Source: Nocardioides scoriae
Lineage (GTDB): Bacteria; Actinomycetota; Actinomycetes; Propionibacteriales; Nocardioidaceae
Direction of reading: 5' to 3'
Assembly (NCBI RefSeq): GCF_900104965.1
Contig: NZ_LT629757.1
Span: 2,170,001-2,234,000, forward strand
DNA length: 64,000 nucleotides
A program made the translations under genes and the position numbers. Within the stretch, counting starts at the first letter, position 1. Each line of letters starts with the position of its first letter. The notes under the pieces are model-generated. The model made no database searches. It saw only the letters and a list, made by a program, of their open reading frames with translations, and was not told where the DNA came from. This document shows positions 43,995 to 53,096 of the stretch, one piece after another.

Positions 43995-44883
43995 GCTCGG
44001 GCTCCTCGACGGCCACGGCCGGGCCGCGGCGCGCGCCCAGGCCCAGCACGATCACCGAGGCCAGCACGACCAGCACCAGGCCCACCACCTGGAGGCCGTC
44101 GAGCACCTGGCCGAGCACCAGCAGGCCGGCGACAGCCGCGACCGCGGGCTCCAGCGAGAGCAGGATCCCGAAGACCGGCTTGGCCAGCCGGCGCAGCGCG
44201 AGCAGCTCCAGGGAGTAGGGCAGCAGCGAGGACAGCACCGCCAGCCCCAGGCCCATCAGCAGGTGCACGCGGGTCCACTCCCCCACGCTGGGCAGCCCGG
44301 CCGGCAGCACCACCACGGTGGAGACGAGCAGCGCGATGGCCAGGCCGTCGAGCCGCTCGAAGGCGGCACCGGTGCGGCTGCTCAGCAGGATGTACGCCGC
44401 CCACAGCGCGCCGGCGGTCCCGGCGAGCAGCAGGCCCACCCAGCTGAGCTCGGTGAGCGGCACCGTGAACGCCTCGGAGATGAGCAGCACGCCCGCCGCC
44501 GCGGCCGCGACCGCCACGAGGTCGAGCAGCCGCCGCGACAGCACCGTGGTGAGCAGCAGCGGGCCCATGAACTCCACGGTCACGGCGACGCCCAGCGGCA
44601 GGTGGGCCAGGGAGCCGTAGAAGCTCCAGTTCATCAGGCCCAGCGCCACCCCGAACGCGACCACGGTCGTCCAGTCCTGCCGCGAGCGGCCCCGCAGCCG
44701 CGGCCGCACGAGCACGCCGAGGATGGCCGCCGAGATGCCGATGCGCAGCAGCACCGAGCCGCCGGCGCCGATCTCCGGCACCAGGGTCGCGGCCAGGGCG
44801 CCGCCGAACTGGACCGAGACGACCCCGCCGAGGACCAGCAGCGGGGCGGGCACCACGACCCCACGCGACTCCCGACCGGACAC
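43978..44883 (-). CDS. EamA/DMT-family transporter (RhtA-like exporter)
   Basis: 301 aa, ten membrane helices in two EamA repeats. FGVALGLMNWSFYGSLAHLPLGVAV and VEFMGPLL are typical of the RhtA/YdcZ exporter group for amino acids or metabolites. GTG at 44883 lies 6 nt after TAGGCT (leaderless). The substrate is unknown. The gene lies just downstream of the ABC-F gene on the same strand, 18 bp away. Confidence 0.85.
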   Translation of the reverse strand: MSGRESRGVVVPAPLLVLGGVVSVQFGGALAATLVPEIGAGGSVLLRIGISAAILGVLVRPRLRGRSRQDWTTVVAFGVALGLMNWSFYGSLAHLPLGVAVTVEFMGPLLLTTVLSRRLLDLVAVAAAAAGVLLISEAFTVPLTELSWVGLLLAGTAGALWAAYILLSSRTGAAFERLDGLAIALLVSTVVVLPAGLPSVGEWTRVHLLMGLGLAVLSSLLPYSLELLALRRLAKPVFGILLSLEPAVAAVAGLLVLGQVLDGLQVVGLVLVVLASVIVLGLGARRGPAVAVEEPELTRST

Positions 44884-44889
44884 GCGGCC

Positions 44890-44895
44890 AGCCTA
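44890..44895 (-). promoter_or_regulatory. Leaderless -10 element of the EamA gene
   Basis: TAGGCT on the minus strand, 6 nt before GTG 44883, in the 18-bp gap after the ABC-F stop. Confidence 0.45.
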
Positions 44896-44901
44896 GGTGG
44901 C

Positions 44902-46575
44902 TCAGCGCGCCCGGCTGACCCGGCCCTCGTCCCACACCGGGCCGTCGGCCTCGTAGACCTCGCCGTCGGCGCCGTAGACGAGGAACCGGTCGAAGCCGCG
45001 GGCGAACCAGCGGTCGTGGGTGACGGCGACGACCGTGCCCTCGAAGGCCGCGAGCCCCTCCTCGAGCGCCTCGGCGGACTCGACGTCGAGGTTGTCGGTC
45101 GGCTCGTCGAGCAGCAGCAGCGTGGCCCCGGACAGCTCCAGCAGCAGGATCTGGAAGCGGGCCTGCTGGCCGCCGGAGAGCGACTCGAAGCGCTGGTCGG
45201 CGGCGTGGGCCAGCTCGTAGCGGTCGAGCGCCCGGGAGGCGGGCTCGCGCGGCATGCCGTCGCGGTGCTCGTCGCCGCGGTGCAGCACCTCGAGCAGGGT
45301 GCGCCCGACCAGCTCGGGGTGGGCGTGGGTCTGCACGAACCAGCCGGGCCGCACCCGGGCGCCGAGCCGGGCACGACCGGTGTGGGGCACGGGCGCGGGC
45401 GGGTCGCCGACGGGCCGGTGCTCCACGTCGGGGTCCGAGCCGCCCGCGGCCAGCAGCCGCAGGAAGTGCGACTTGCCCGAGCCGTTGGAGCCCAGCACCG
45501 CGACCCGCTCGCCGAACCACACCTCGAGGTCGAAGGGCCGCATCAGCCCGGTCAGCTCGAGGTCCTCGCAGACCACCGCGCGCTTGCCCGTGCGACCACC
45601 GCGCAGCCGCATCGAGACCTGCTGCTCGCGCGGCTGGCCCTGCGGCGGCCCGGCCTCCTCGAACTTGCGCAGCCGGGTCTGGGCGGCGCGGTAGCGCGAG
45701 GCCATGTCGGAGCGGAAGGCCGCCTTGTCCTTGTACATCAGCATCAGCTCGCGCAGCTTCTGGTGCTCCTCCTCCCAGCGCCGCGTCAGCTCCTCGAAGC
45801 GGGCGAAGCGGTCGCTGCGCGCCTGGTGGTACGACGCGTAGCCGCCGGCGTGCGTCCAGGTGGTGTTGCCGGCCGCGCCGAGCTCGACGGTGACCACCCG
45901 GGTGGCGGTGTTGGCCAGCAGCTCCCGGTCGTGGCTGATGAACAGCACCGTCTTCGGCGAGGTCCGGATCCGCTCCTCGAGCCACAGCTTGCCCGGCACG
46001 TCGAGGAAGTTGTCGGGCTCGTCGAGCAGCAGCACCTGGTCGGGGCCGGCCAGGAGGTACTCCAGGACCAGCCGCTTCTGCTCCCCGCCGCTGAGCGTCG
46101 CGAGGTCGCGGTACTTGACCCGGTCGAACCCGACCCCGAGCGCCGCGGTGCAGCAGCCGTCCCAGACCACCTCGATCTCGTAGCCGCCCGCATCGGCGAA
46201 CTCCGACAGCGCGTGGGCGTAGTCCATCTGGGTGCGCTCGTCGTGCACCTCCATCAGGGCCAGCTCGAGCCGCTCCACCTCGGCCGCGGCCTGCCGCACC
46301 CGCGGCGGTGCCACCGAGAGCAGCAGCTCGGCCACGGACGTCGCGTCCCGCCCGACCATCTGGCGCATCACGCCGAGCCCACCGGTGCGGGTCACCGCCC
46401 CCGCGTCGGGCACCAGCTCCCCGGTGACGATGCGCAGCAGCGTGGTCTTGCCCGCGCCGTTGGCCCCCACGAGCGCGACCTTGGCCCCCTCGCCCACCCG
46501 GAACGACACGTCGTCCAGCAGCACCCGCCCGTCCGGCAGCTCGTAGCGCACCCCGGCCACCTCGACATGTCCCAC
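44902..46575 (-). CDS. ABC-F family ATPase
   Basis: 557 aa with two ABC domains and no membrane part. Domain 1: Walker A GANGAGKTT near 38, signature LSGGEQKR, Walker B LLLDEPDNFLD, ISHDRE. The helical linker between the domains (about 250-330) is the P-site interaction motif. Domain 2: GSNGSGKSHF, LSGGQQAR, LLLDEPTDNLD. ABC-F proteins act on the ribosome in translation control or antibiotic protection. GTG at 46575 is followed by the conserved VEVAGVRYEL. Resistance spectrum, if any, cannot be inferred. Confidence 0.92.
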   Translation of the reverse strand: MGHVEVAGVRYELPDGRVLLDDVSFRVGEGAKVALVGANGAGKTTLLRIVTGELVPDAGAVTRTGGLGVMRQMVGRDATSVAELLLSVAPPRVRQAAAEVERLELALMEVHDERTQMDYAHALSEFADAGGYEIEVVWDGCCTAALGVGFDRVKYRDLATLSGGEQKRLVLEYLLAGPDQVLLLDEPDNFLDVPGKLWLEERIRTSPKTVLFISHDRELLANTATRVVTVELGAAGNTTWTHAGGYASYHQARSDRFARFEELTRRWEEEHQKLRELMLMYKDKAAFRSDMASRYRAAQTRLRKFEEAGPPQGQPREQQVSMRLRGGRTGKRAVVCEDLELTGLMRPFDLEVWFGERVAVLGSNGSGKSHFLRLLAAGGSDPDVEHRPVGDPPAPVPHTGRARLGARVRPGWFVQTHAHPELVGRTLLEVLHRGDEHRDGMPREPASRALDRYELAHAADQRFESLSGGQQARFQILLLELSGATLLLLDEPTDNLDVESAEALEEGLAAFEGTVVAVTHDRWFARGFDRFLVYGADGEVYEADGPVWDEGRVSRAR

Positions 46576-46637
46576 CCCTCGATCATCCCGGTGGCGCCGC
46601 GCGGGTGTCACCCGGGTTTCCCGCGGCCCCACCACCG

Positions 46638-46676
46638 CCCTTCGAGACGGTCGCCAGGGCGACCTCCTCAGGGACC
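46638..46676 (-). repeat. REP-like palindromic element, inverted copy
   Basis: Read on the minus strand it starts GGTCCCTGAGGA and ends GTCTCGAAGGG, enclosing a perfect 7-bp hairpin GGTCGCC / GGCGACC. The same ends flank different palindromic cores in the tandem copies just downstream. I recall this type of element as frequent in Nocardioides intergenic DNA, unverified here. Confidence 0.75.
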
Positions 46677-46684
46677 GACCACGT

Positions 46685-46825
46685 CCCGGTCCCCGAGGAA
46701 GGACGACACGCATCGGTCCCTGAGGAAGGACGGAGTACTGTCTCGAAGGGCCCGCCGGTCCCGGTCCCTGAGGAAGGACGACACGCATCGGTCCCTGAGG
46801 AAGGACGGAGTCCTGTCTCGAAGGG
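46685..46825 (+). repeat. 75-bp tandem repeat built from REP-like elements
   Basis: Two 75-bp units start at 46685 and 46760. Each has a truncated GGTCC(C/T)GAGGAAGGACGAC piece and then one full element (46715-46750 and 46790-46825) with ends GGTCCCTGAGGA and GTCTCGAAGGG. The core of the second full copy pairs AGGAC with GTCCT; the first has one mismatch. The array fills the 290-bp gap between the ABC-F gene and the SDR gene. Confidence 0.8.
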
Positions 46826-46865
46826 CCGGCCGTAGGGTGCGAGTCCCCCACCCCGAGGAGCCAGC

Positions 46866-47618
46866 ATGCGTGGACTGTCCGGCAGGACCGCCGTCGTCAC
46901 CGGGGCGAGCCGGGGCATCGGCCTCGGGATCGCGCGCCGGCTGGTGGAGGAGGGCGCGCGGGTGGTGCTCACCGCCCGTCGCGACGAGGCCCTGCAGGCG
47001 GCCGTCGAGGAGCTCGGCGGGCCGGAGCACGCGCTGGGGATCGCCGGGGCGGCCGACGACGAGGCCCACCGCGAGGAGGTCGTGGCGGCCGCCGTCGCGA
47101 CGTACGGCAGCCTCGACCTGCTGGTCAACAACACCGGCATCAACCCCGTCCACGGCCCGCTGGTCGACCTCGACCTGGCCGCCGCCCGCAAGATCACCGA
47201 GGTCAACGTCGTCGCCGCGCTCGGCTGGGTGCAGGCGGCCCACCGCGCCTGGCTGGGCGAGCACGGCGGCGCGGTCGTCAACGTGGTGTCGGTGGCGGGG
47301 CTGCGGCCCGCGCCCGGCATCGACCTGTACGGCGCGAGCAAGGCCATGCTCGTCCGGCTCACCGAGTCGCTGGCCGTCGAGCTGGCCCCGGGGATCCGGG
47401 TCAACGCGGTCGCCCCGGCGGTGGTCAAGACCCGCTTCGCGGCGGCGCTCTACGAGGGGCGCGAGGCCGAGGTCGCCGCGGCGTACCCCCTCGGGCGGCT
47501 CGGCACGCCCGAGGACGTCGCCGCCACCGTGGCCTTCCTGCTCAGCGACGAGTCGTCCTGGACGACCGGCCACACCGTCGTCCTCGACGGTGGCGTCACC
47601 CTCACGGGCGGCACCTGA
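46866..47618 (+). CDS. Short-chain dehydrogenase/reductase
   Basis: 250 aa classical SDR. TGASRGIGLGIA at 14-25 for NAD(P), NNTGINP, the catalytic Ser in VVSVAGL, and YGASK with Tyr and Lys near 156-160. SDRs of this FabG/beta-hydroxyacyl type fit fatty-acid or sterol degradation, in line with the downstream acyl-CoA genes. ATG at 46866 has GAGGAG upstream. A TAGGGT hexamer lies at 46832-46837, directly after the REP-like repeats. Confidence 0.9.
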   Translation: MRGLSGRTAVVTGASRGIGLGIARRLVEEGARVVLTARRDEALQAAVEELGGPEHALGIAGAADDEAHREEVVAAAVATYGSLDLLVNNTGINPVHGPLVDLDLAAARKITEVNVVAALGWVQAAHRAWLGEHGGAVVNVVSVAGLRPAPGIDLYGASKAMLVRLTESLAVELAPGIRVNAVAPAVVKTRFAAALYEGREAEVAAAYPLGRLGTPEDVAATVAFLLSDESSWTTGHTVVLDGGVTLTGGT

Positions 47619-47685
47619 GCGGGTCGGAACGGGCGCCGTCCCGACCGCCGGACGCGCGTCGGGGGCCGGTCGTATCGTGGCCGGC

Positions 47686-48837
47686 ATGGACCTCAGCCTC
47701 AGTGACGAGCAGAGCAGCTTCCGCGAGATCGCCCGCGAGTTCCTCGACAAGGAGGCCGTCCCCCACCGCGTCGAGTGGGACCGCCGCGAGGCCGTCGACC
47801 TGGCGATCGTGCCCAAGATGGCCGAGCTCGGGTTCTTCGGGCTGACCATCCCGGAGGAGTACGGCGGCGTCGGGGGCGACTACGTCACCTACGCCATCGG
47901 CATGGAGGAGCTGGGTCGCGCCGACTCGGCGCTGCGCGGCATCGTCTCGGTCTCCAGCGGCCTGGTCGGCAAGTCGATCCTCTCCTTCGGCACCGAGGAG
48001 CAGAAGCAGGAGCTCCTCCCCCGCCTGGCGCGCGCCGAGATCCTCGGCTGCTTCGGCCTCACCGAGCCCGACATCGGCTCCGACGCCGGCAACCTCACCT
48101 CCAAGGCCCGCCGCCACGGCGACGACTGGGTCATCAGCGGCCAGAAGCTGTTCATCACCAACGGCACCTGGGCCGACGTCGCGCTGGTCTTCGCGCGCAC
48201 CGGCGGCGAGGGCCCCCGCGGCATCTCGGCCTTCCTCGTGCCGACCGACAGCGAGGGCTTCGAGGCCCGCGAGATCAAGGGCAAGCTCGGGCTGCGCGGC
48301 CAGGCCACCGCCGAGCTCTTCCTCACCGACGTCCGGGTGCCCGCCTCCGCCATGCTCGGCGAGGAGGGCCAGGGCTTCAAGATCGCGATGTCCTCGCTGG
48401 ACAAGGGCCGCATCGCGGTGGCCGCCGGCTGCGTCGGCATCGTGCAGGGCTGCCTGGAGACGGCCGTCGACTACGCCCGCACCCGCACCCAGTTCGGCCG
48501 CCCCATCGGGAGCTTCCAGCTGGTGCAGGACATGATCGCCGACATCTCGCTCGACGCCGACGCTGCCCGGCTGCTGGTGTGGCGCGCGGCCGACCTGTGC
48601 GACCGCGGCGAGAAGTTCGGGGTCGCCGCCTCCAAGGCCAAGCTCTACGCCTCCGAGGCCGCCGTCCGTGCTGCCAACCACGCCATCCAGGTCTACGGCG
48701 GCTCGGGCTACATCGACGAGTACCCCGCCGCCAAGTACCTCCGAGACGCCCGCGTCATGACCCTCTACGAAGGCACCAGCCAGATCCAGAAGCTGCTCAT
48801 CGGCCGCGCGGAGACCGGCATCAGCGCGTTCGTCTAG
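47686..48837 (+). CDS. Acyl-CoA dehydrogenase
   Basis: 383 aa. FAD enzyme for the first oxidation step of acyl-CoA breakdown. CFGLTEPDIGSDAGNL for FAD and substrate, RTQFGRPIGSFQ, QVYGGSGYIDEYP, and the catalytic Glu in LYEGTSQIQ. ATG at 47686 lies 7 nt after TATCGT (47673-47678), consistent with a leaderless start. Followed by an acyl-CoA ligase gene, giving a small fatty-acid degradation unit. Confidence 0.94.
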   Translation: MDLSLSDEQSSFREIAREFLDKEAVPHRVEWDRREAVDLAIVPKMAELGFFGLTIPEEYGGVGGDYVTYAIGMEELGRADSALRGIVSVSSGLVGKSILSFGTEEQKQELLPRLARAEILGCFGLTEPDIGSDAGNLTSKARRHGDDWVISGQKLFITNGTWADVALVFARTGGEGPRGISAFLVPTDSEGFEAREIKGKLGLRGQATAELFLTDVRVPASAMLGEEGQGFKIAMSSLDKGRIAVAAGCVGIVQGCLETAVDYARTRTQFGRPIGSFQLVQDMIADISLDADAARLLVWRAADLCDRGEKFGVAASKAKLYASEAAVRAANHAIQVYGGSGYIDEYPAAKYLRDARVMTLYEGTSQIQKLLIGRAETGISAFV

Positions 48838-48873
48838 GCCTCGACCAGCCCTTCCCCTCACCCCAGGAGCCGC

Positions 48874-50382
48874 ATGACCGTCCTGTCCGTCGCCAGCATC
48901 CTCGCCGAGTCCGCCCGGCGCGTCCCCGAGAAGGTCGCGGTCGTCGAGGGCGGGACCCGCACCACCTACGAGGAGCTGTGGCGCCAGGCCCGCGCCGTCG
49001 CCGCGGCGCTCGCCTCCCACGGGCTGGGCCCGGGGTCGCGGGTCGCGCTGCTGGCGCCCAACGTGACCGACTTCGTGCGCTCCTACTACGGCATCCTCGC
49101 CGCCGGCGGTGTCGTGGTGCCGGTGCCGACGCTGCTCAACGCCGACGAGGCGTCCTACCTGGTCGGGGCCTCCGGGGCGGCCGCCGTCCTGCACCACGCG
49201 TCGTACGCCGAGCAGGCCGGTGCCGCGGCCGCCGCCGCGGGCATCCCGGCGCTCGACGTCGCCGGCCTCGGCGAGGGCCACGAGCCGGTCGCCTCCCACG
49301 CGACCCGCGAGGCCGACGACCCGGCGGTCATCTTCTACACGAGCGGCACCACCGGTCGCCCCAAGGGCGCCGTGCTGACCCACCTCAACCTGGTGCTCAA
49401 CGCGACCACCAACGCCTACGACGCCAACCCGATCCGTCGCGACGACGTGGTGATGGGCTGCCTGCCGCTGTTCCACACCTTCGGCCAGTCGGTGTCGATG
49501 AACTCCTCCTTCCGGGTCGGCGCGACCCTGCTGCTGCAGCCCCGCTTCGAGCCCGCGGCCGCGCTGCAGCTGATGCTCGACGAGTCCGCGAGCCTGTTCT
49601 TCGGCGTGCCGACGATGTTCATCCAGCTGCTCGGCGCCGCGCGCGGACGCACCGAGCGGTCCGAGCCGCTGCCCCGCCCGCGCGAGTGCGTCTCCGGTGG
49701 TGCCTCGCTGCCCGTGGCGGTGCTCGAGGACTTCGAGAAGACCTTCGACACCCGCATCTTCGAGGGCTACGGCCTCTCGGAGACCTCCCCCACCGCCTCG
49801 GTCAACCAGCCCTGGTCCGGCACCCGCGCCGGCACCGTCGGCCACCCGATCTGGGGCGTCGACGTCGAGATCGCCGACGAGCACGCCCAGGACGCCGTGC
49901 ACCTGCTCCCCCGCGACGAGCTGGGCGAGATCGTCGTGCGCGGCCACAACGTCTTCGCCGGCTACCTCGACGACCCCGAGGCGACCTCGCGCGCCATCGT
50001 CGACGGCTGGTTCCGCACCGGCGACATCGGGCGCCGCGACGCCGACGGGTTCATCTGGATCGTCGACCGCACCAAGGACCTCGTCATCCGCGGCGGCTTC
50101 AACGTCTACCCGCGCGAGGTCGAGGAGGTGCTGGTGCGCCACCCCGACGTCGCGCAGGTCGCGGTCATCGGGCTGCCCGACGCCGAGCACGGCGAGGAGG
50201 TCTGCGCGGTCGTGGTGCCGGTCGAGGGCGCGGAGGTCGTCCCGTCCGAGGTGGTCGCGTGGGCCCGCGAGCGGCTGGCCGGCCACAAGTACCCCCGCGT
50301 GGTCCAGGTGGTCGACGAGCTCCCGGTCGGACCCACCCACAAGGTCCTCAAGCGCCAGCTGCGCGCCCGCTTCGCCGGCTGA
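48874..50382 (+). CDS. Long-chain fatty-acid-CoA ligase
   Basis: 502 aa AMP-forming ligase. P-loop FYTSGTTGRPKGAV, FEGYGLSETSPT, GWFRTGDIGRRDADG, and the catalytic Lys in GPTHKVLKRQLR at the end. ATG at 48874 lies 36 nt after the acyl-CoA dehydrogenase stop with CAGGAG upstream. It activates the substrate which that dehydrogenase could then oxidise. Confidence 0.93.
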   Translation: MTVLSVASILAESARRVPEKVAVVEGGTRTTYEELWRQARAVAAALASHGLGPGSRVALLAPNVTDFVRSYYGILAAGGVVVPVPTLLNADEASYLVGASGAAAVLHHASYAEQAGAAAAAAGIPALDVAGLGEGHEPVASHATREADDPAVIFYTSGTTGRPKGAVLTHLNLVLNATTNAYDANPIRRDDVVMGCLPLFHTFGQSVSMNSSFRVGATLLLQPRFEPAAALQLMLDESASLFFGVPTMFIQLLGAARGRTERSEPLPRPRECVSGGASLPVAVLEDFEKTFDTRIFEGYGLSETSPTASVNQPWSGTRAGTVGHPIWGVDVEIADEHAQDAVHLLPRDELGEIVVRGHNVFAGYLDDPEATSRAIVDGWFRTGDIGRRDADGFIWIVDRTKDLVIRGGFNVYPREVEEVLVRHPDVAQVAVIGLPDAEHGEEVCAVVVPVEGAEVVPSEVVAWARERLAGHKYPRVVQVVDELPVGPTHKVLKRQLRARFAG

Positions 50383-50433
50383 GACCGGCCCGGGACGGGC
50401 GCGACGCGGGCTTGCCCCGGGAGCCTCACCTCC

Positions 50434-50439
50434 TAGGGT
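50434..50439 (+). promoter_or_regulatory. Leaderless -10 element of the Nramp-family gene
   Basis: TAGGGT, 6 nt before ATG 50446; favours this ATG over the in-frame GTG 3 nt upstream. Confidence 0.5.
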
Positions 50440-50445
50440 GGGGTG

Positions 50446-51708
50446 ATGTCGCAGCAGACTCGGGACGACCTGACCGACACCCCACCCCGCTGGAAGCTCC
50501 TCGGGCCCGGCCTCGTGGTCGCGGCCACCGGCGTGGGCGCGGCCGACCTGGTGGCCACCCTGGTGGCCGGCAGCCAGTACGGCTACGCCCTGCTCTGGTG
50601 CGCCGTCCTGGGCTGCCTGATGAAGATCGTGCTGGTCGAGGGCGCCGGCCGCTGGAGCCTGGCCACCGGGAAGACGATCTACGAGGGCTGGACCAGCCTG
50701 GGCCGCTGGACGACGTGGTACTTCGGGCCCTACATCGTGGTGTGGGGCTTCGTCTACGGCGCCGCGGCGATGGCCGGCACCGGGCTGCCGCTGCACTCGC
50801 TGTTCCCGGTGCTCTCGGTCAAGGCCTGGGGCATCATCTCCGGCCTGGCGGGCCTGGCCCTGGTCTGGTCGGGCCGCTACGGGGTCTTCGAGAAGGTGCT
50901 CGGCATCTTCGTGCTGCTGATGTTCGTCACGATGGTCGGCGCCGCCGCCCTGACGCTCCCGAACCTCGGCGAGATCGCGACCGGGCTGGTCCCGCTCGTC
51001 CCCGGCGGCGGCCTGGTCTACGTGCTCAGCCTCGCGGGCGGGGTCGGCGGCACGATCACGCTGGCGGCGTACGGCTACTGGCTGCGGGAGAAGGGCTGGA
51101 TCACCCCGCGCCACATGCGGGTGATGCGCATCGACAACAGCGTCGCGTACGCCGTGACCGGCCTGTTCGTGGTGGCCACGCTCATCGTCGGCGCCGAGCT
51201 GCTCTACTCGGCCGGCATCGCGGTCTCCACCGGCGACCAGGGCCTCCTCGACCTCTCCCAGGTGCTGGCCGACCGCTACGGCCGGGCCGCCGGCACCGTG
51301 TTCCTGGTCGGCTTCTGGGCGGCGGCGATGTCCTCGCTGGTCGGCGTGTGGAACGGCGTCAGCCTGATGTTCGCCGACTTCGTGGGCCACGTCCGGGGGC
51401 TCGACGCCGAGGACCCCGCCCGTCGCGCGGGCGGCACGTGGTACCGCGCGTACATCCTGTGGCTGACCTTCCCGCCGATGGTGATGCTCTTCCTGGGCCA
51501 GCCGGTCTGGCTGATCCTGGCGTACGGCGTCCTCGGCGCGTTCTTCATGCCGTTCCTCGCCGTCACCCTGATGTGGCTGCTCAACAGCGACCGCACGCCG
51601 CGGGAGTGGCGCAACAAGCTGCACTCCAACCTGGCCATGGGGCTGTGCGCGCTGGCGTTCCTCGCCCTGTGCGTCAACGAGGTCCGCAAGGCCGTCACGG
51701 CTGCCTGA
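50446..51708 (+). CDS. Divergent Nramp-family transporter
   Basis: 420 aa, about eleven helices. It has the Nramp/MntH-like start WKLLGPGLVVAATGVGAADL and the AYGYWLREKGW segment in TM6. The canonical metal-binding DPGN of TM1 is replaced by the GVGAAD region, and the TM6 MPH motif is replaced by LAAYG. Members with such changes include the Nramp-related magnesium transporters, so the substrate may be Mg or another hard cation rather than Mn or Fe. Start chosen from the TAGGGT-6 nt-ATG arrangement. Single gene. Confidence 0.82.
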   Translation: MSQQTRDDLTDTPPRWKLLGPGLVVAATGVGAADLVATLVAGSQYGYALLWCAVLGCLMKIVLVEGAGRWSLATGKTIYEGWTSLGRWTTWYFGPYIVVWGFVYGAAAMAGTGLPLHSLFPVLSVKAWGIISGLAGLALVWSGRYGVFEKVLGIFVLLMFVTMVGAAALTLPNLGEIATGLVPLVPGGGLVYVLSLAGGVGGTITLAAYGYWLREKGWITPRHMRVMRIDNSVAYAVTGLFVVATLIVGAELLYSAGIAVSTGDQGLLDLSQVLADRYGRAAGTVFLVGFWAAAMSSLVGVWNGVSLMFADFVGHVRGLDAEDPARRAGGTWYRAYILWLTFPPMVMLFLGQPVWLILAYGVLGAFFMPFLAVTLMWLLNSDRTPREWRNKLHSNLAMGLCALAFLALCVNEVRKAVTAA

Positions 51709-51783
51709 CCCGGCGCCCCACCCACACGGCCCCACCAGGGGACCCACAGGAAGGACACAGGGAGCGCGAGCAGGGTCGTCGTC

Positions 51784-52101
51784 ATGGACCCGCACACCGC
51801 TCCCGACCCGACCACCGACCCGACCCTGCGCCGCCGCCAGCGCACCCGCGCCACCGGTCGCGCGAAGGGTCTCGTGGTCGCCGGCGCCGTCGGCACCTCG
51901 CTGGCGGTCGCCGGTGCCCTGGTGGTCTCCGGCACCACCGGCACCGCGGCGACCGGCTCCACCGGCACCTCCTCCGCGTCCTCCTCGACCACGTCCTCCC
52001 AGGCCACCACGTCGGCCGGCTCGAGCAGCCGGAGCCAGGGCAGCACCCTGGTCAGCCCGTCGACCGGCGGCGCGAGCAACGCCTCCTCGGGCGGGTCGTG
52101 A
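51784..52101 (+). CDS. Short Ser/Thr/Gly-rich single-pass membrane protein upstream of apbE
   Basis: 105 aa. A basic stretch RRRQRTRATGRAK (16-28) precedes one hydrophobic helix (29-49); the rest is a low-complexity Ser/Thr/Gly/Ala tail expected to lie outside the cell and ending NASSGGS. STGGAS at 93-98 faintly recalls the (S/T)GA(S/T) flavinylation sequence of FMN-binding proteins, but no FMN-binding domain is present. Stop and next start overlap (TGATG), so it is co-translated with ApbE. It could be the flavin acceptor or a linker for this redox operon; unproven. Confidence 0.7.
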   Translation: MDPHTAPDPTTDPTLRRRQRTRATGRAKGLVVAGAVGTSLAVAGALVVSGTTGTAATGSTGTSSASSSTTSSQATTSAGSSSRSQGSTLVSPSTGGASNASSGGS

Positions 52102-53096
52102 TGACCGCCACGGTCGGCACCACGACCGGCTCCCCGACCGGGGCCCTCGGCGTGCGCGACTGGGAGCTGTGGAGCACCACCGCACGCCTGGTCGTCACCG
52201 ACCCCGCCCGGCTGGCCGCGGCGGCCGACCTCGTCGACGACCTGCTCGACGCCGTCGACCGGGCGGCGAGCCGGTTCCGGCCCGACAGCGAGCTGCTCGG
52301 CCTGGCCCGGTCGGGCGACGGCGACGTCGTCCTGAGCCCGCTGCTCGCCGCGCTGCTCGCCGAGGCGCTCGCCGCGGCCCGCGCGACCGGTGGAGCCGTC
52401 GACCCGACCCTGGGCGGCGCCCTCGCGGCCCTGGGCTACGACCGCGACTTCTCGCTGCTGGACCGCCCCCGGACGGTCCCGGGCGTCGCGACCGGCGGCC
52501 GCCGCGCGGGCACCCCGCTGGTGGTGCGCTCCCTCCCCGGGTGGCGCAGCCTCGCGCTCGCGGGCCACCGGCTCTCGATGCCGGCCGGGGTGCAGCTCGA
52601 CCTCGGGGCCACGGCCAAGGCCGGTGCGGCCGACCGGGCCGCCACCCTCGTGTCGGAGCGGCTCGGCACCGGCGTGCTGGTCTCGCTGGGCGGCGACGTC
52701 GCCACCGCGGGGGCACCGCCGGCCGGTGGCTGGCAGGTGACCGTCCAGGACCTGCCGGTCGACGTCCCGCAGCAGGTCACGCTGGCGGCCGGCGCCGCCC
52801 TGGCCACGTCGAGCACGGTGCGCCGCACCTGGCGCACCGGCGACCGCGACGTGCACCACCTGCTCGACCCGCGCACCGGCCAGCCGACCCGCGGCCCGTG
52901 GCGGACGGCGAGCGTCGTCGCCACCAGCTGCACCCGGGCCAACGCCGCGAGCACCGCCGCCCTCGTCAAGGGCGGCGACGCGGTCGCCTGGCTGCGCGGC
53001 ACGGGCCTGCCGGCCCGCCTGGTCTCCGAGGACGGCGACGTCGTCGTGCTGGGTGGCTGGCCTGCTCCCGCCGCGCCCGAGGGGCGGGCGTCGTGA
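52101..53096 (+). CDS. apbE: FAD:protein FMN transferase (ApbE family)
   Basis: 331 aa. ApbE covalently attaches FMN to a Thr or Ser of extracytoplasmic proteins. Motifs: SRFRPDSELLGL, GGAVDPTLG, LDLGATAKAGAADRAA with the Mg/FAD site, VSLGGDVA, and HHLLDPRTGQP. No signal peptide or lipobox is evident, unlike Gram-negative ApbE, so the location is uncertain. ATG at 52101 overlaps the preceding stop. Next gene starts inside its stop (GTGA). Confidence 0.92.
   Translation: MTATVGTTTGSPTGALGVRDWELWSTTARLVVTDPARLAAAADLVDDLLDAVDRAASRFRPDSELLGLARSGDGDVVLSPLLAALLAEALAAARATGGAVDPTLGGALAALGYDRDFSLLDRPRTVPGVATGGRRAGTPLVVRSLPGWRSLALAGHRLSMPAGVQLDLGATAKAGAADRAATLVSERLGTGVLVSLGGDVATAGAPPAGGWQVTVQDLPVDVPQQVTLAAGAALATSSTVRRTWRTGDRDVHHLLDPRTGQPTRGPWRTASVVATSCTRANAASTAALVKGGDAVAWLRGTGLPARLVSEDGDVVVLGGWPAPAAPEGRAS

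Noticed and set aside
46685-46825. Possible CRISPR array
   Set aside because: Only two 75-bp units with nested sub-repeats and no regular unique spacers or cas genes.
47602-52185. Long minus-strand open frame opposite the acyl-CoA and Nramp genes
   Set aside because: Same GC-driven antisense effect; the plus-strand genes have full catalytic motifs and start signals.
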